Positions 35,806 through 46,936 of a stretch of 64,000 bases of DNA are shown here, piece after piece. Location: positions 45,035,924 through 45,099,923 of the forward strand of contig OX393581.1 of NCBI GenBank assembly GCA_947652605.1, given 5' to 3'. The stretch comes from Elmis aenea. Taxonomy: Eukaryota; Arthropoda; Insecta; Coleoptera; Elmidae. Below the pieces are notes generated by a model, which saw nothing but the letters and a program-made list of their open reading frames with translations, was not told the origin of the DNA and made no database searches. How positions within the stretch are numbered: position 1 is the stretch's first letter; each line of letters begins with the position of its first letter. A program made the translations under genes and the position numbers.

Positions 35806-36362
35806 AGTCTGTTTTATACTATACTATTTTTTCGTTTAAGAAAATCGTATACGATTTTTAATACAAAAATTTCGTTCAAGAATTTAGCATGGAAAATATG
35901 AACCATTTACATTGTACTATTTATTGGTACGAAACCTACAATATATTTTGGTTACTTTTTAGTAACTTTCATCATAATTTGTTGGCACCTTGAGTAACCA
36001 TGTCAAATGTTCAATTTGATCACAGAACAGAAAGCGAATCATTTTCAAATTTAACGTATATTTAACGCTTGTTCCATTCTACATATTTATTCCTACAAAA
36101 TAAATTGTGAGGGATTATAACTATAATAAGTAGTATTTAACATCGTTTGATTGTTTCAGTTAACCTAACCCACAAATGACATGCGGTTAGATACAGTTAC
36201 AGTAGAATACGCATGCGACCATGCTAAAATTGGACGCATTTAGAGCAGGTAGTAATTTCGTACGAATTTTTCGTTCAAGATTTTTAATTTCTGATTGATA
36301 ACGTACTAGAAAATCGTATACGATTTTCTTAAACGAAAAAATAGTATAGTATAAAACAGACT
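35806..36362. mobile_element. 557-bp MITE, AGTCTGTTTTATACTATAC ends, TAA duplication
   Basis: Inverted ends of about 50 bp, starting AGTCTGTTTTATACTATACT, are flanked by TAA at 35803-35805 and 36363-36365. Removal restores the mariner codons for IRTL-Y-KWF. PIF/Harbinger-like by the 3-bp target; TA with Tc1-type ends is less symmetrical. Confidence 0.85.
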
Positions 36363-36766
36363 TAAAGCGTTCTAATCGAAGGTGCAGGCTCACCAAAATG
36401 TTTATCAAGCTTAGCTTTGGTTTCCTGAGCCGTTTTGCTTTTCAGAAAGTAATATTAATCACTACACGAAATTCTTTCTCATCCATTTTTGACAAATCAC
36501 GGTACTTGAGCAATTAAAATGAATGCCAAACACAGAGTATGAGATCTATCTGACTGAAACTTAGTGTGTGATCCACCAACAGATGACAGTAAGTAAAAAT
36601 AACCTCGATACGTACTTGTGGCGCTAAATCTTGGACTTTGCACGGATATATCGAACAGTCCCTCGTAGCTGGGACTCTCTTAATGTTGTTGAGCAAGTGT
36701 TAATCGAATTTATTTCACTGGTGTTCGCTTCAACGTTATCTGATCGTCTTTTTTTTAAATTTTCAG

Positions 36767-36935
36767 TCGTGTTGATAACGACGGGGAACCCCCAACGCCG
36801 ACCATGGAAGCTGAAAAGAGGATCCGTCGTGAAATCGCCAACAGCAACGAGAGGAGAAGGATGCAAAGTATAAACGCTGGATTCCAATCGTTAAGGTCAC
36901 TTTTACCCCATCATGAAGGAGAAAAATTAAGCAAG
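36767..36935 (+). CDS. crp: crp/TFAP4 exon: basic region and helix-loop-helix
   Basis: The exon is bounded by acceptor ttttcag (to 36766) and donor AAG|gtaagc (from 36936). After one split-codon base it encodes 56 residues. These include PPTPTMEAEKRIRREIANS, then NERRRMQSINAGFQSLRSLL and PHHEGEKLSK. This is the diagnostic DNA-binding region of TFAP4 (Drosophila cropped), nearly identical to the vertebrate IRREIANSNERRRMQSINAG block. The protein is a nuclear bHLH-leucine-zipper factor that dimerises and binds CAGCTG E-boxes, controlling growth genes. The exon stops at the loop/helix 2 border (GEKLSK), the expected splice point. The next exon should start with an AAILQQT-like sequence; I do not find it before 64000. 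The ATG at 36804 is in frame but is probably not the start. Confidence 0.93.
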
Positions 36936-38430
36936 GTAAGCAACTTCCATTTACTTCCTGCGTTTTCATCGATAACTCGACGCTACTGCAAATTGCATTT
37001 CATCGTGTTCTTGCAGTTTTAGCAAAAATCCGTTGTGTTTATTGCAGAAAAGATGAATCATTTTAAAATTATTGTGACGTACATATCATAAGTAATAATA
37101 ACTTCAGGTGCTCCGATCAGGCCAGCAATAATGAGCGATTTCCTTTTAATCATTTAATTAATTAATTTCAATTTTAATTTTTGCTACGTTTGGTTCTTAT
37201 TGTAAGCTAGATTCTCTCACGTTTGTTAGTTATAATTAATGCTATTAATAGGTACATTAACGATCAATTAAGTCAATATTAATTAGCTTCGGTTACATAC
37301 GTGCGAAATTGTGCAATCATAATCAATAATACATGATTTTTCAATGGCTCAGTTTAACGTTTTTATCAAACTATTGTAAGTTTTGTGCGAGAATGTTTTC
37401 TTGCAACTTAAATTGCCAGTTTTTTTATGTTCTCGTGGTCTAATGCCTTTAAGAAAGATAACTTACTATTATGCGTTTTCTTTTCTTCTCATTCGCTTTT
37501 ACAAACATTGCAAACTTTCCGCTTATAAGACGTAATTGGTTTCTAAAAATGGTTGTAGATCGAATTTCGATTTCTAGAAGCAGTTTTGACGTTATAAAAT
37601 ACCAAATTTGACTTTACCGGTTCACATGTAGTCCACAAGTAGAATGTTGACAACAGGTTTTAAGTCTTTATTTCTCTCAAAGTCAAAGATAATACCTTAT
37701 ATTTAATGAATTCAGTGTTTGAAGTATAAGTTCTTCCTTTTTCTTTAAATCACCAAACGACTTGATAAATATTTTTTTTTTTAAATACAAAAAATGAGTG
37801 GATTTGTTTTGGAACATGGTAATAATTTTCTGGGTGTTTCCGTCAGTAGTTTGAATGGGTACCCCGTATATGTACCTATGTAGTCCATGAAGACAATTAA
37901 TCTGGTTAGCGAAGTAAATTCTGTTCGCAAGAATGTTTTCAACGAATCAACGAGTTTTTAAGTCGTTCACCTTATTAATGATTGAGGAATGCTGCTTAAA
38001 TTAATAAATCAGCCGTTTAGATTGGAAATTTATTGGAGCTCAGCGCTTTTTGTTAAATGTAAAATCCGTTCTTCGGCGTTCATTGATGTAATTATTGGAA
38101 AACAGACATTCTCAATGCTGTTTTTTTTTTACGAAATATGTTTATATTAAACGTGAAACCTTTTATTAGTACATCAGTGCGTAGAGTGCTGTCCCCATTT
38201 ACGTTATCTTGGTTTTTTCTTGTGTGTCGACGCGTTTCTCTATGTTGACAATTGCGTTATGTTTTAATCAAGTTGTAAATTGTTTCAAAATTCATCGAAA
38301 TTATGAAAATGTTCATATTTTAGCCCAAACTCTAGGTGTTGATAACATACCCCAATCATTTTTGATTGGATGGAATTCGGTAAAATGTACGAATTCGCAA
38401 TTTTTTGATCGCCGTCATCGTTGTCTTTTT
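36936..38430. other. 5' part of crp intron 2, apparently single-copy
   Basis: AT-rich, with no repeat ends recognised. The plus frame at 38209-38532 overlaps the LINE tail and is not supported. Confidence 0.35.
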
Positions 38431-38439
38431 TTACCCGTA

Positions 38440-39060
38440 GGTGTTGAGCTTTGTTCCTACATATTACTTCCCCTCAACAAAGCTACGCCACCCCTTTCGG
38501 TCCCTGGCCAGCATTCTTGCTTCCTTCCATGATTTTCCTCTACGTTTAGGTATCTCCAATACGCTGTTGTTCCAGGTTGTTCTAGGTCGTCCCCTTCTGC
38601 TTTTACCTATTTTTCTGGCTTCCCATATTTTCTTAACTTGTCTTGTGTTGTTCTTTCGTATTAAATGGCCTGTCCACTTTAATTTCTGTTCCTCTATTTT
38701 ACTTTTCAGTGACTTCATTTTAAGTTTTTCTCTTATGTGTTCCTTTCTTATTTTATCCACTCTTCTTACCTCTACCACATTTCTTAAGTACCGCATTTTT
38801 GCAGCCTGTAATCTATTCTCTTGTCCTTTATTCAATACCCAATTCTCAGCCTCCTATGTTAATATTGGTATGTAAATTATATTGCATACTGTTATTTTTG
38901 TTTCTCTTGATATCTCTTTTTTTCAGAAAATTTTTGTATATCGCGTTGTATGTCCTTGTTGCTCTTTTTATACTATTTCCTATTCATTTTTCTTGTGTTC
39001 CTTTTTCTATTTATAATTATTCCAAGATACTTAATTTTTAAAGGGTGCTCATTTAATGTC
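38440..39060 (-). pseudogene. RTE-type LINE 3' end, GRPRTTW-tail family
   Basis: The minus-strand frame at 38464-38835 reads RLQAAKMRYLRNVVEVRRVD, EEQKLKWTGHLIRKNNTRQV, SRRGRPRTTWNNSVLEIPKR and ends WRSFVEGK. Degraded pieces upstream (KYLGIIIN) belong to the preceding part. This is the C-terminal region after the RT domain; it is a third LINE family in the window. Confidence 0.75.
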
Positions 39061-40210
39061 CAATGCGACCAAATTTACGAACATTTGTACTTAATATTAC
39101 GTTAATTTTGAATCACTCTGTAGTACATACGTGTTCGAATTTTGTAGTATGTAGTAGGATCATAGGTCAGTGTTGTAAATGTAACCGATTTTAATTCGTC
39201 GACCAGCTGTATTGGGAAAGTGCAATAAAAGGGATGGGACCCAATTAATTTCATGACTCATTACCAGCCATAATGCCGCTCGAGGGTAAAACCGTATAAA
39301 CAGCAGCGATCAGCTGATCCCCGGCATATAAAAATAGTAATCATATGTTGGCTTGTTATAATCGCGCAGCTATAATGGACTTATGAACACCATCGTGTCT
39401 AGACTATCGGTTTATTTTGGGACGTCGGGACCAATTTTAGATTCCACTATTAAATTATCTCTGTTACAATCGCTAATTTGATCGCTTTTTGTCCGATAGT
39501 TTTATTATGCGGTTTGTTAAAAGTTGTTTTTGTTTTGATTGGGCAAGCATTTAATTGACCTCGATGTTGGATTCGTTTGTAAGTTTGCTTGTTAGTCGGT
39601 CTGCCTTGGCTTTTTCAATTTTGTGGTCTTTGAACTCTGAACTAATTATAGTTACATGTGTTTGTGACGTATATCGTCATAAATGGTGTGTAAATATATT
39701 ATGTATGAGATAAAATGCAGCTAGCGATGATGCAAGTGAAGTTAGCGAAGGAAAATATTGAAGTCCAAAACCAAGTTCGTGGTTGTTTTTTTTTTCCATG
39801 ACCGGGGTAATTTGAATAAAGTTAAACTTATTCGTTTGGCCTTCATTTATTTTTTAAAGTGGTGTTATAAAAAAGTTTGAGCCAAGTAGTTTACCTCGTT
39901 TCTCAACAATTTTAAACTGTTCTTGGTTATATCACACCGAAGTTTTTTATGACCAACTTTTCCAAGTAGTCGTTTGGTGAAATCTAGGGGCATAGCTGCC
40001 TTTAGCAAGAATAATCAAAGACCTATGGGGCTTGTGATCATGGTTCTGGGGATTCCGATAGGTGTGTCAAGATAAAATTATTGATCCGTCATGAAAATCC
40101 ACGAAAAAAAAAAACGAACAAATTAATTAATCTCCCAAAAACTAGATGACAACCACATTTTCATACATTTTTTAAATAGAATTTGGCTTTGGTGTAAAAT
40201 AAAGGTGTAT
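39061..40210. other. Intronic stretch without recognised feature
   Basis: Contains CAGCTG at about 39204 and 39312, the latter inside gatcagctgatc. No repeats or exons were recognised. Confidence 0.3.
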
Positions 40211-40214
40211 GTCA

Positions 40215-40644
40215 TTCATTTACATGACTTTTTCTGTGCCGGCCAGAAAATCAGTTGTTACCGATCAATTTTTATGCCGGAAAATACGTCTTTACTGGCC
40301 TAGGCCAAAAAGTAACTGGTTGCCATGGTAATAAAAACTCTTTTCCGGCCTAGGCCGGAAAGTAGCTGATTGCCATGGTGATGAGTTGTTTTGTTAATTT
40401 GCGTTGTCAAACAAGCGTCATTATACCACCACCAAGCGAGTTTGCACCTACAGTTTGTTATTGTTTGATTATGAATGGTGACGATAGTGATTTTGTTGCC
40501 AGTGGCAGACGCAGAAAGAATATTGTACGTAACATACCCGTAAAGCGTCTTTACTGGACTCGTATCCTTTCAGGACTCGCCAAGGCCCGTCCCAAAACTG
40601 TCGACTCGTCCAGTAAAGTACCAGTTTCCGGTCTTGTTACGTAA
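40215..40644 (+). repeat. Unclassified repeat with CCGGCCTAGGCCGG palindrome and short ORF
   Basis: Two related units (about 40283-40335 and 40341-40385) share ggcctaggcc followed by a aaagta-ctg-ttgccatggt pattern. The second has the perfect 18-bp palindrome at 40343-40360. A plus frame from ATG 40471 reads MNGDDSDFVASGRRRKNIVR and continues to 40644. It looks like the N-terminus of a transposon protein but I do not recognise the family. Confidence 0.35.
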
Positions 40645-41314
40645 ATAACTTATTCCTAAAAATTGGCAAATAAATACAACAAATTTGAATAATTTTGTGT
40701 GTTTTACAATGTAAAAAATAATAATTTAACGTTCGTATAGCCATGCTGGGTTATCTGATATCATACGATCCGCATAATTGACATTTTTTATTTCTATTCG
40801 TTGGCAATTTTCTTCTTAAATGTATATTATAAATATCAGAGCATAGTAGATAACTAAAGTAGGTAATAAAAATGTGGTAATTTAAATTAAATTTGATCTG
40901 GGGACTCATTGATGGTTTTTGCATAAGAGCAGAAATTTTAATGCGCTAGTGATGTGATCTATACTTTTTCAAAGAGAGACTGATATGGAGACTTGAAAAT
41001 TTCTCGAGACTGCAACAAAGAACCAACCAACAATAAAAGTTGTGTAATTGCCCATTATTATAAAGCATTTTTTACACAGGGTTGATATAATATCAGTTAT
41101 TAGTAAGATTACAACACATCTGAATGTTTCTCATAGTTTTCAGTTCCATGTTTCAACAACAAAAGTTTTTTTCCACGTGTTTCTGACCAACTCTCTCGGT
41201 GACTGTTTTGTAATGCCAAAATATAGGTGCCTAGATTTTTTTATATCGTGTAACATTCAAGTATTTTTTAGTGCTCAATGCAAATAGGGATATACAACAG
41301 TTATAAACATTGTA

Positions 41315-41953
41315 CAGGGTGGTCTAAATTCGATGGGATTACATGGGTATCTCGCTTAATAGTCAAGATGGAGAAACGGTTAAATTACCAAAAATGTGCA
41401 GTTTTTTGGGACAAACTCAGAATAGTTGTCAAATATATTCTATCATCTTCGGTTTTTCTTGTTTTTTCTTTTTGTTTTCACAGCCTACTTTTTGTTTCTC
41501 ATCTTTAAAAAAATTAAAAACTTTTGTAACTTGCGTATTATTGAAAATAAATACATCAACTTTTGTATATTTGGAATGGGAAAAAAATAAGGAATTTAAA
41601 TAAGTCATAGCCAACCATAACTTCAATTTAAAAAAAGGTGAGTTTGTGTCATAACTTTTTAACGGCGAGTGAAAAAAAAATTTTTTTTAGTACTATCCAA
41701 ATCTACATAAAAATAATCTTGATAAACTGTTTCGATATTTAAAACAATAAGGGAGATATGACACATTATAAATATTTAAAAAAAAAAACAGTTTTTCCTT
41801 AATATCTCAAAAACCGGAAATGATACAAATATTTTTGAAAACGCTTCTGAGTTTTTCCTCAAAAAACTGCACATTTTAGGTAATTTAACCGTTTCTCTAT
41901 CTTGACTATTAAACGAGATACCCATGTAATGCCATCGAATTTGGACTACACTG
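41315..41953. mobile_element. TA-flanked long-TIR element, CAGGGTGGTCYAAATTCGAT family, copy 1
   Basis: Ends CAGGGTGGTCTAAATTCGAT and ...TCGAATTTGGACTACACTG lie between TA dinucleotides. Arms include ctatcttgactattaaacgaga against tcgcttaatagtcaagatgg. The copy at 47753-48392 is collinear. Confidence 0.85.
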
Positions 41954-43105
41954 TACGTTGTATGGTTCTAATTTTAGTTTGTTTGAAGGTGGTGCAATGT
42001 TTCTGGAGTATGGTTTGGCGAAGACGATATTTCGCAAATTTTAGCTTGATTCATAGTCATTGGCAAGCAGTTTGCGTGTTTGTTTATTTTGTCACTTAAA
42101 GCATAAATATTTCTTTTGTAGAGTCGAGCTACGTAACGAAAAAAGTTGATTTAATTTGTACTGCGTAGTTGTTCTTAGAAATAAGTCGTACTTTATTGTT
42201 AACAGTACATTAATTCACGTTTTATTAATTTCCATGCGTAAGTGAATAACTAAAAATAAAACTCGTTAAATTAGCTCAAGATTGTTGCAAAACGAATTAA
42301 TTAATTTTGGAATCGAGCAACCTGAGAGTTTACTTAAATTACACGGGCTTATTTAGCAGCCAACTGCGTCGATATTTGTATGAAATACACACATTTGTTG
42401 CGTAATTATTACAGGTTCTGCCGCCTCTACTACGCTTTAATTCGATTTCATTCAGAATGTGCTAATGTTAATGACAAATATAAAATATTTTTGTCATTAC
42501 GTAAACAAAATTGTTCGCGGATATGACGCGGCCAGAACAGCCTATGGCTAAGTGAAGGTCGGTGATCCAGACCACCCAAAACCTGAAAAGTTTAAAGAGC
42601 CGGTCTCGGTTCTCAGCTGATGGCATGTTATGGTTGAGTACCTCGTTCCAGCTCGCCCGTAACTACCTACCGTGGATCTAGAGCTCGTACGACTCCATTG
42701 TATCAAGAATTTAAATGACGTGGCTTTTAAATTTTCCGTCAGGTGTTCTCGAGAGAGCAGGAACGCGTTTTACTGTTTGTTGTGCTGTACTGGTCGACGG
42801 GTTCACTGAATTTTTGCTCGTTACGTAAGGCCGACGATTGGTTAACATTTATTATGAGCAGGTTACCCGCGATTCATAAGTTACCACATCTCCACATGTG
42901 AACCGGAGTTCCGGGGCTCCAGGTGGGATTAAAAAAAAACATGAATGATAGTTTAAATCATGTTAGTTTTGTAGTAATTTAGTATTTCACCACTTACCAG
43001 ATATGAATTAAATAAAAACGCGACTGAAAATACCTATTTTAAAAACAGTTGCCTTTTGAAAACTAACAATAGTTCCGTGGCTCTAAAAATAATTTTAAAT
43101 ATATA
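41954..43105. other. Intronic stretch; GC-richer block at 42520-42900
   Basis: The 42520-42900 block has raised GC and CpG and one CAGCTG (42614). No repeat ends or recognisable coding sequence. Candidate regulatory DNA only. Confidence 0.3.
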
Positions 43106-43776
43106 CAGGATGTTCCAAATTCGAGTAAATGCATGGGGATCTCGCTTATCGTAAGAGCTACGAAGTCGGTTAAATTAGGGCGAAGTTGCGAAATTAGATG
43201 CTCATCAAATATCTGCAAAGAAAATTTTCATAGCTGTCTTAGTTCAAAAGTTATTCAAGAAAAACTGAAAAAATTGATTTTCGTTTTTTTGTCCTATTTC
43301 CTACATTTTTTAAGATATCGACAATCTGGAAGCACTTCTCCATGGCAACTTCTTACGCTTTATATTTTGAGATAACATAAAATTTCTAACAACGTTTCGT
43401 CTTTTCAGAAACATCAATTTCATTTTTTTAAATACGGGGGAAAATTTTTAATCCCATAGTCGGATTGCATTTTGTCTTCTGATTTTAATGATATCTGACA
43501 CTTAATATCTAAAATGATATTTTACCACAAAAATTTAAGAAAAACTCATTTTGTCCAACGATAGTCCAGCATGCCCATGTGATGGGCAGTCATACGGAGA
43601 CTTAAATAATCTATTCTTTGCGTGTAGTCTTAATACAATTTACACAGAAAAGCTCTATAAAGATCTGATATCGTTGGGCGTGCACCTCACTGTTAACATT
43701 TCCCTAATTTAACCGACCTCGTAGCTCTTAAGATAAGCGAGATCCCTATGCATTTACTCGAATTTGGGACACCCTG
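43106..43776. mobile_element. Long-TIR element, CAGGGTGTCCCAAATTCGAG family, copy 2
   Basis: Ends CAGGATGTTCCAAATTCGAG and ...CTCGAATTTGGGACACCCTG are flanked by TA. It matches 1155-2080, but 43560-43695 is replaced by unrelated sequence. Confidence 0.8.
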
Positions 43777-43799
43777 TATATAAAAAACGCTACAAGCCG

Positions 43800-44500
43800 G
43801 CTCGATTTGCTGTCTTCCTCCACTTTTTTCTATTTTTCCTAGCTTCTACCCAGTTCGTCACTCCTATTTTTTTTTAAATCACCCTTGACCGCTTCCAGCC
43901 ACCTTTTCTTAGGTCTCCCTCTTTTTCTCATACCCATTCTACTCGCTTTAATCATTATCTTCGTGTTTGTTTGGTTGGAGAGGAGTTGCGCATAGCCAAG
44001 CCATCTTATTCTCTGGGCCCTTACTACTTCGGTTATGGATGGTTTTTTGTACCATCTCATTACTTTCTCGTTTGTTCTTCTCTTCCATTCTCCGGTATTT
44101 ATTTTTACTACCCCATAAATCCTCCGCAATATTTTCCTTTCCCACCTTTCGAGACCTTCTTTTTCTTTTTTGTTGATCGTCCAGGTTTCACTAGCGTAAG
44201 TCTTAATACAGTTTTGTACAATCTTACTTTGGCCTTTCTTGAGATAATTTTTGCTCCAAGGATTGTTGCAAGAGGCCCGCGCGCATTCATTGCCTTTTGA
44301 AAGTCTTCCCGTTGTCACAGTTATCTGTAATTTAGACACCCAGATAAATGAAATTTCTTACTTTCTCAAAGTGTCTCTGCTTGTTCTGTTGGATTTTGAT
44401 TGATAGATGTTCTTCCCTTTCAATGCCATTACTTTTAGGTCCCATTATCATATATTTGGTTTTTGATTCGTTGAAGTAGTTAAATAACTGTCTAAATTGT
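43800..44500 (-). pseudogene. RTE-type LINE, 3' end of RT ORF (GRPKKRW tail), copy 2
   Basis: Minus-strand pieces read ESKTKYMIMGPKSNGIEREE, FEKVRNFIYLG, KEGLERWERKILRRIYGVVK, KPSITEVVRAQRIRWLGYAQ and RKRGRPKKRWLEAVKGDLKK. It is close to the copy at 32680-33240 but reaches further 5', to the region just after the RT catalytic box. Frameshifts are present. It abuts the element ending at 43776. Confidence 0.8.
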
Positions 44501-46141
44501 GTTGTTCTTCAGTGTCCCACTATTTAACAATTGAAAATAGCAAAATAGCAACAATAATATTTTAAAGACAATTGCCGGTTTTGAAGAGTTTTTAAAACAT
44601 CTTTATAAAATGAACTTTCGCCTGCATTGATGCAAAGCTAAAAACTTTGCGGTGGATAATGCAGTCTTATTTCCGTTTATTTTTTAATTTTATTCACTTT
44701 CTTCTCTTCGTCAGAAGCTGATGATAATGCAATTGTTTATAAACGGAACGGTTTCCGCATTTCTGGCAACTTGTTATTTTAAATATTTCAGTACAGATTG
44801 TGTTTGATCGTATGTGTTTATCTTGAAATGTTTATAATGTAATGTGTTGCATAAAAAAATCTGGGCTAATACAATCAAAGTTACCTCGGCCTACTTATAT
44901 TTCGGCAGGGAATTGGGTAAAGATGGCGCTTTAATCTTAAATACACAAACTGTGGTTGACGTGTTCTCTGTCCTATATTAGGAGTTTTATTTGTAATCAA
45001 CTAAATACAGCTTGAGAGTGTATATGCCGTGAGTCCGTGACTTTCGACGCGTAGCAAGCACTACGGCTCGTAACTGCGGCCAGACGGAGAATCTGGGTCA
45101 GGGTATTTTTGTACAGTCTGGCCGCTTTTGACAGCGATCGTTCTTGTTTGCAGACGAGACGATATTCAAAATTGAGCGAGGACGTTGCAGTTTTTTTTAC
45201 CGCTCCAGTAACAACGTTCTTTAATTAGAAGGGTCTGTATATGTGGCAATCGCAACGGCTTCGCTTACCACCTGAACATTAAACATGCTAAAGACGTCCC
45301 CCAAAAGAATGATAAAAGCAAAAATTAATTTTTTAAAATTGCGAACTCGTTCGCTACTTCATAAATCTGTAAATTTAAGATTTGTTTTTCTAAGCTTGTA
45401 GATGTTATTTTATAATGTTGAGTTTAATATAGTTTAGTCACCTGCACAAACCAATTCAACTGTCTTGAAGTAGAAGGCCTGTAATAAAAATGACAATCGC
45501 CGCTTCCACGATGGTGGTTGGTGGTTGTTACAGTTATTGATATTTCCAGTTTTTTTTTCTGTTGTAGTGGTCATGAAAGTTTTTAATTTGTGCAGATCAC
45601 AGTCGGAGTTAAACTAGATTTCACTCGAGCGCCCAGGTGCTTGTTTTGTTTTGTTCTACTTAATTGATGGTAGTTGTCATTTGTTTACCGTCACCACGTT
45701 GCTGCAAATTAATCTAGTTGCATTTGGTATTCAAATCGCAAAAATCCGCTTGATGTGATTGGTGTGGCGTTATTTTTAGATAATGAACCCTCTCGAAATG
45801 GTGAAGTAGACTGGGCAAATAAAACCGTGTTAAAATAAAAAACAAAATGTAGCTGTTTAAAAAACAACACTCGACCAAATGTTGTGTAAAAATAAAGGAT
45901 TCGAACATAAGTTTACTGTTAATTAAAAAAACTGCTGTTTTTTTATGGATTTAAATGCAAAGCTTGCCTTCTTTGGTTTTAAGTTTTGATTAGTTTTTGT
46001 ACATCGATTAAAAATGATTTATTTATGGTCAGTTATAATTTTAATGAGCCAAAAACTATGTTTCTTTCATCCTACTTATTAAAAGGCATGGATTTTATTT
46101 AAAGCATGTGTTAATTAAATCAAATTTTGGTATTTTCATCA
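44501..46141. other. Intronic stretch without recognised feature
   Basis: No repeats or exons were recognised. A GC-richer patch lies near 45030-45150. Confidence 0.3.
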
Positions 46142-46707
46142 CACAAGGAAGAGTTGTCGCTAGAGTCTGATCTAGGCTGTTTATGGCATCAAGAACATCA
46201 AAAATAAATGTTTTACGGAGTTATATGTGCCATCATTGATGATTTACAGAACAAAAATAGACAAAAAACTGAAAAATTTCAAAATGAAGGCCATTTTAGC
46301 GATCGCGTTGGCCATGAAACCGTCAGAGATAAAATCGAAACAGGTGCAAAGTTTTGAAAATATCTAACGCTTCCGGATAAAAAACGAGACCCCTGTAAAA
46401 GCGCAATGATTTGAGAATTTGTTGTACTTATATCTGTTATGCGGTTTACATAGGCGTTCATAACATGTTACTTGCAAAGGATGCGCGCATTGGTAAATTT
46501 CGATTTTATCTTTGACGGTTTCATGGCCGAAACAATCGCAAAAATTACCTATATTTTTCAGTTTTTTTAGTTTTTTCCCCTATTTTTCCTCTGTAAATCA
46601 TCAATGGGACGTATAACTCTGCAAAACAAGTATTTTTGATGTTCTTGATGCAATAAACACAGCCTTGATCAGATTCTGGCGACAACACATCGTGACCCTC
46701 CCTTGTC
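46142..46707. mobile_element. Long-inverted-repeat element, ACAAGG...CCTTGT ends
   Basis: Arms of roughly 200 bp are inverted copies: gcatcaagaacatcaaaaat on the left against atttttgatgttcttgatgc on the right, and tcatggccgaaacaatcgc against gcgatcgcgttggccatga. Tips near acaaggaagagttgtcgc and ccctcccttgt are poorly defined and no clear duplication is seen. Confidence 0.65.
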
Positions 46708-46755
46708 AGTATATTTTGAGCTTTTTTTTTTTACCACTACAAAAAAAGAGTATAA

Positions 46756-46936
46756 TACATAACAAGAGTTGTGAGAAGCATATTACGCACGAGTGGAAAA
46801 GTTGCGCACGGAGCCGCGTAGCAGCGAGTGCGTAATTGCCTTACAACTCGTGTTATGTAGCATACTTTTTCTACGATCACATAATACATACGATTTTAAC
46901 GGCTTTTTGGCTAATATAATGTAATTACGTTGTCTT
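46756..46936 (+). repeat. Dispersed repeat, ACAAGAGTTGTAA family, copy 3 (truncated)
   Basis: It contains the terminal hairpin (tacataacaagagttgt against acaactcgtgttatgta) and ctacgatcacataatac, then ends after gtaattacgttgtctt. The right half is missing. Confidence 0.7.

Larger units (their letters stand above)
34456..36486 (-). pseudogene. mariner transposase pseudogene
   Basis: Start ATG at 36486 (MDEKEFRVVI), then KTAQETKAKLDKHFGEPAPS and IRTL up to the first MITE (36362). After it comes KWFSNFRSGHM, the second MITE, then STSDAERSRLSVEVTTPELI, MGISNDRVHNILHEHLHM and FVTVDETWIHHYQPD, which carries the first catalytic Asp. The segment with the second Asp (normally HQDNAPxH) is missing after KKKILF, where a deletion shifts the frame. 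YSPDLAPSDYYLFSNMKNWL, with the third Asp of the DD34D triad, follows, and GDYVEK precedes the stop at 34456. Several frameshifts are present, so it is dead. Confidence 0.9.
34391..36665 (-). mobile_element. mariner element carrying two nested MITEs
   Basis: Terminal repeats CGAGGATTGTTTGACAAGTC (left) and the reverse complement of CGAGGGACTGTTCGATATAT (right) are flanked by TA at 34389-34390 and 36666-36667. Without the insertions at 35267-35767 and 35806-36362 the element is about 1.2 kb, the usual mariner length. The transposase lies on the minus strand. Confidence 0.9.
4090..36766 (+). other. Proposed crp intron 1 (32.7 kb), transposon-rich
   Basis: If the exon at 4007-4089 is right, this whole interval is one intron. 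Its ends are gtaaga and ttttcag, and most of its recognisable content is transposons listed separately. No other conserved host exon was recognised inside it. Its size rests on the first-exon call. Confidence 0.45.
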
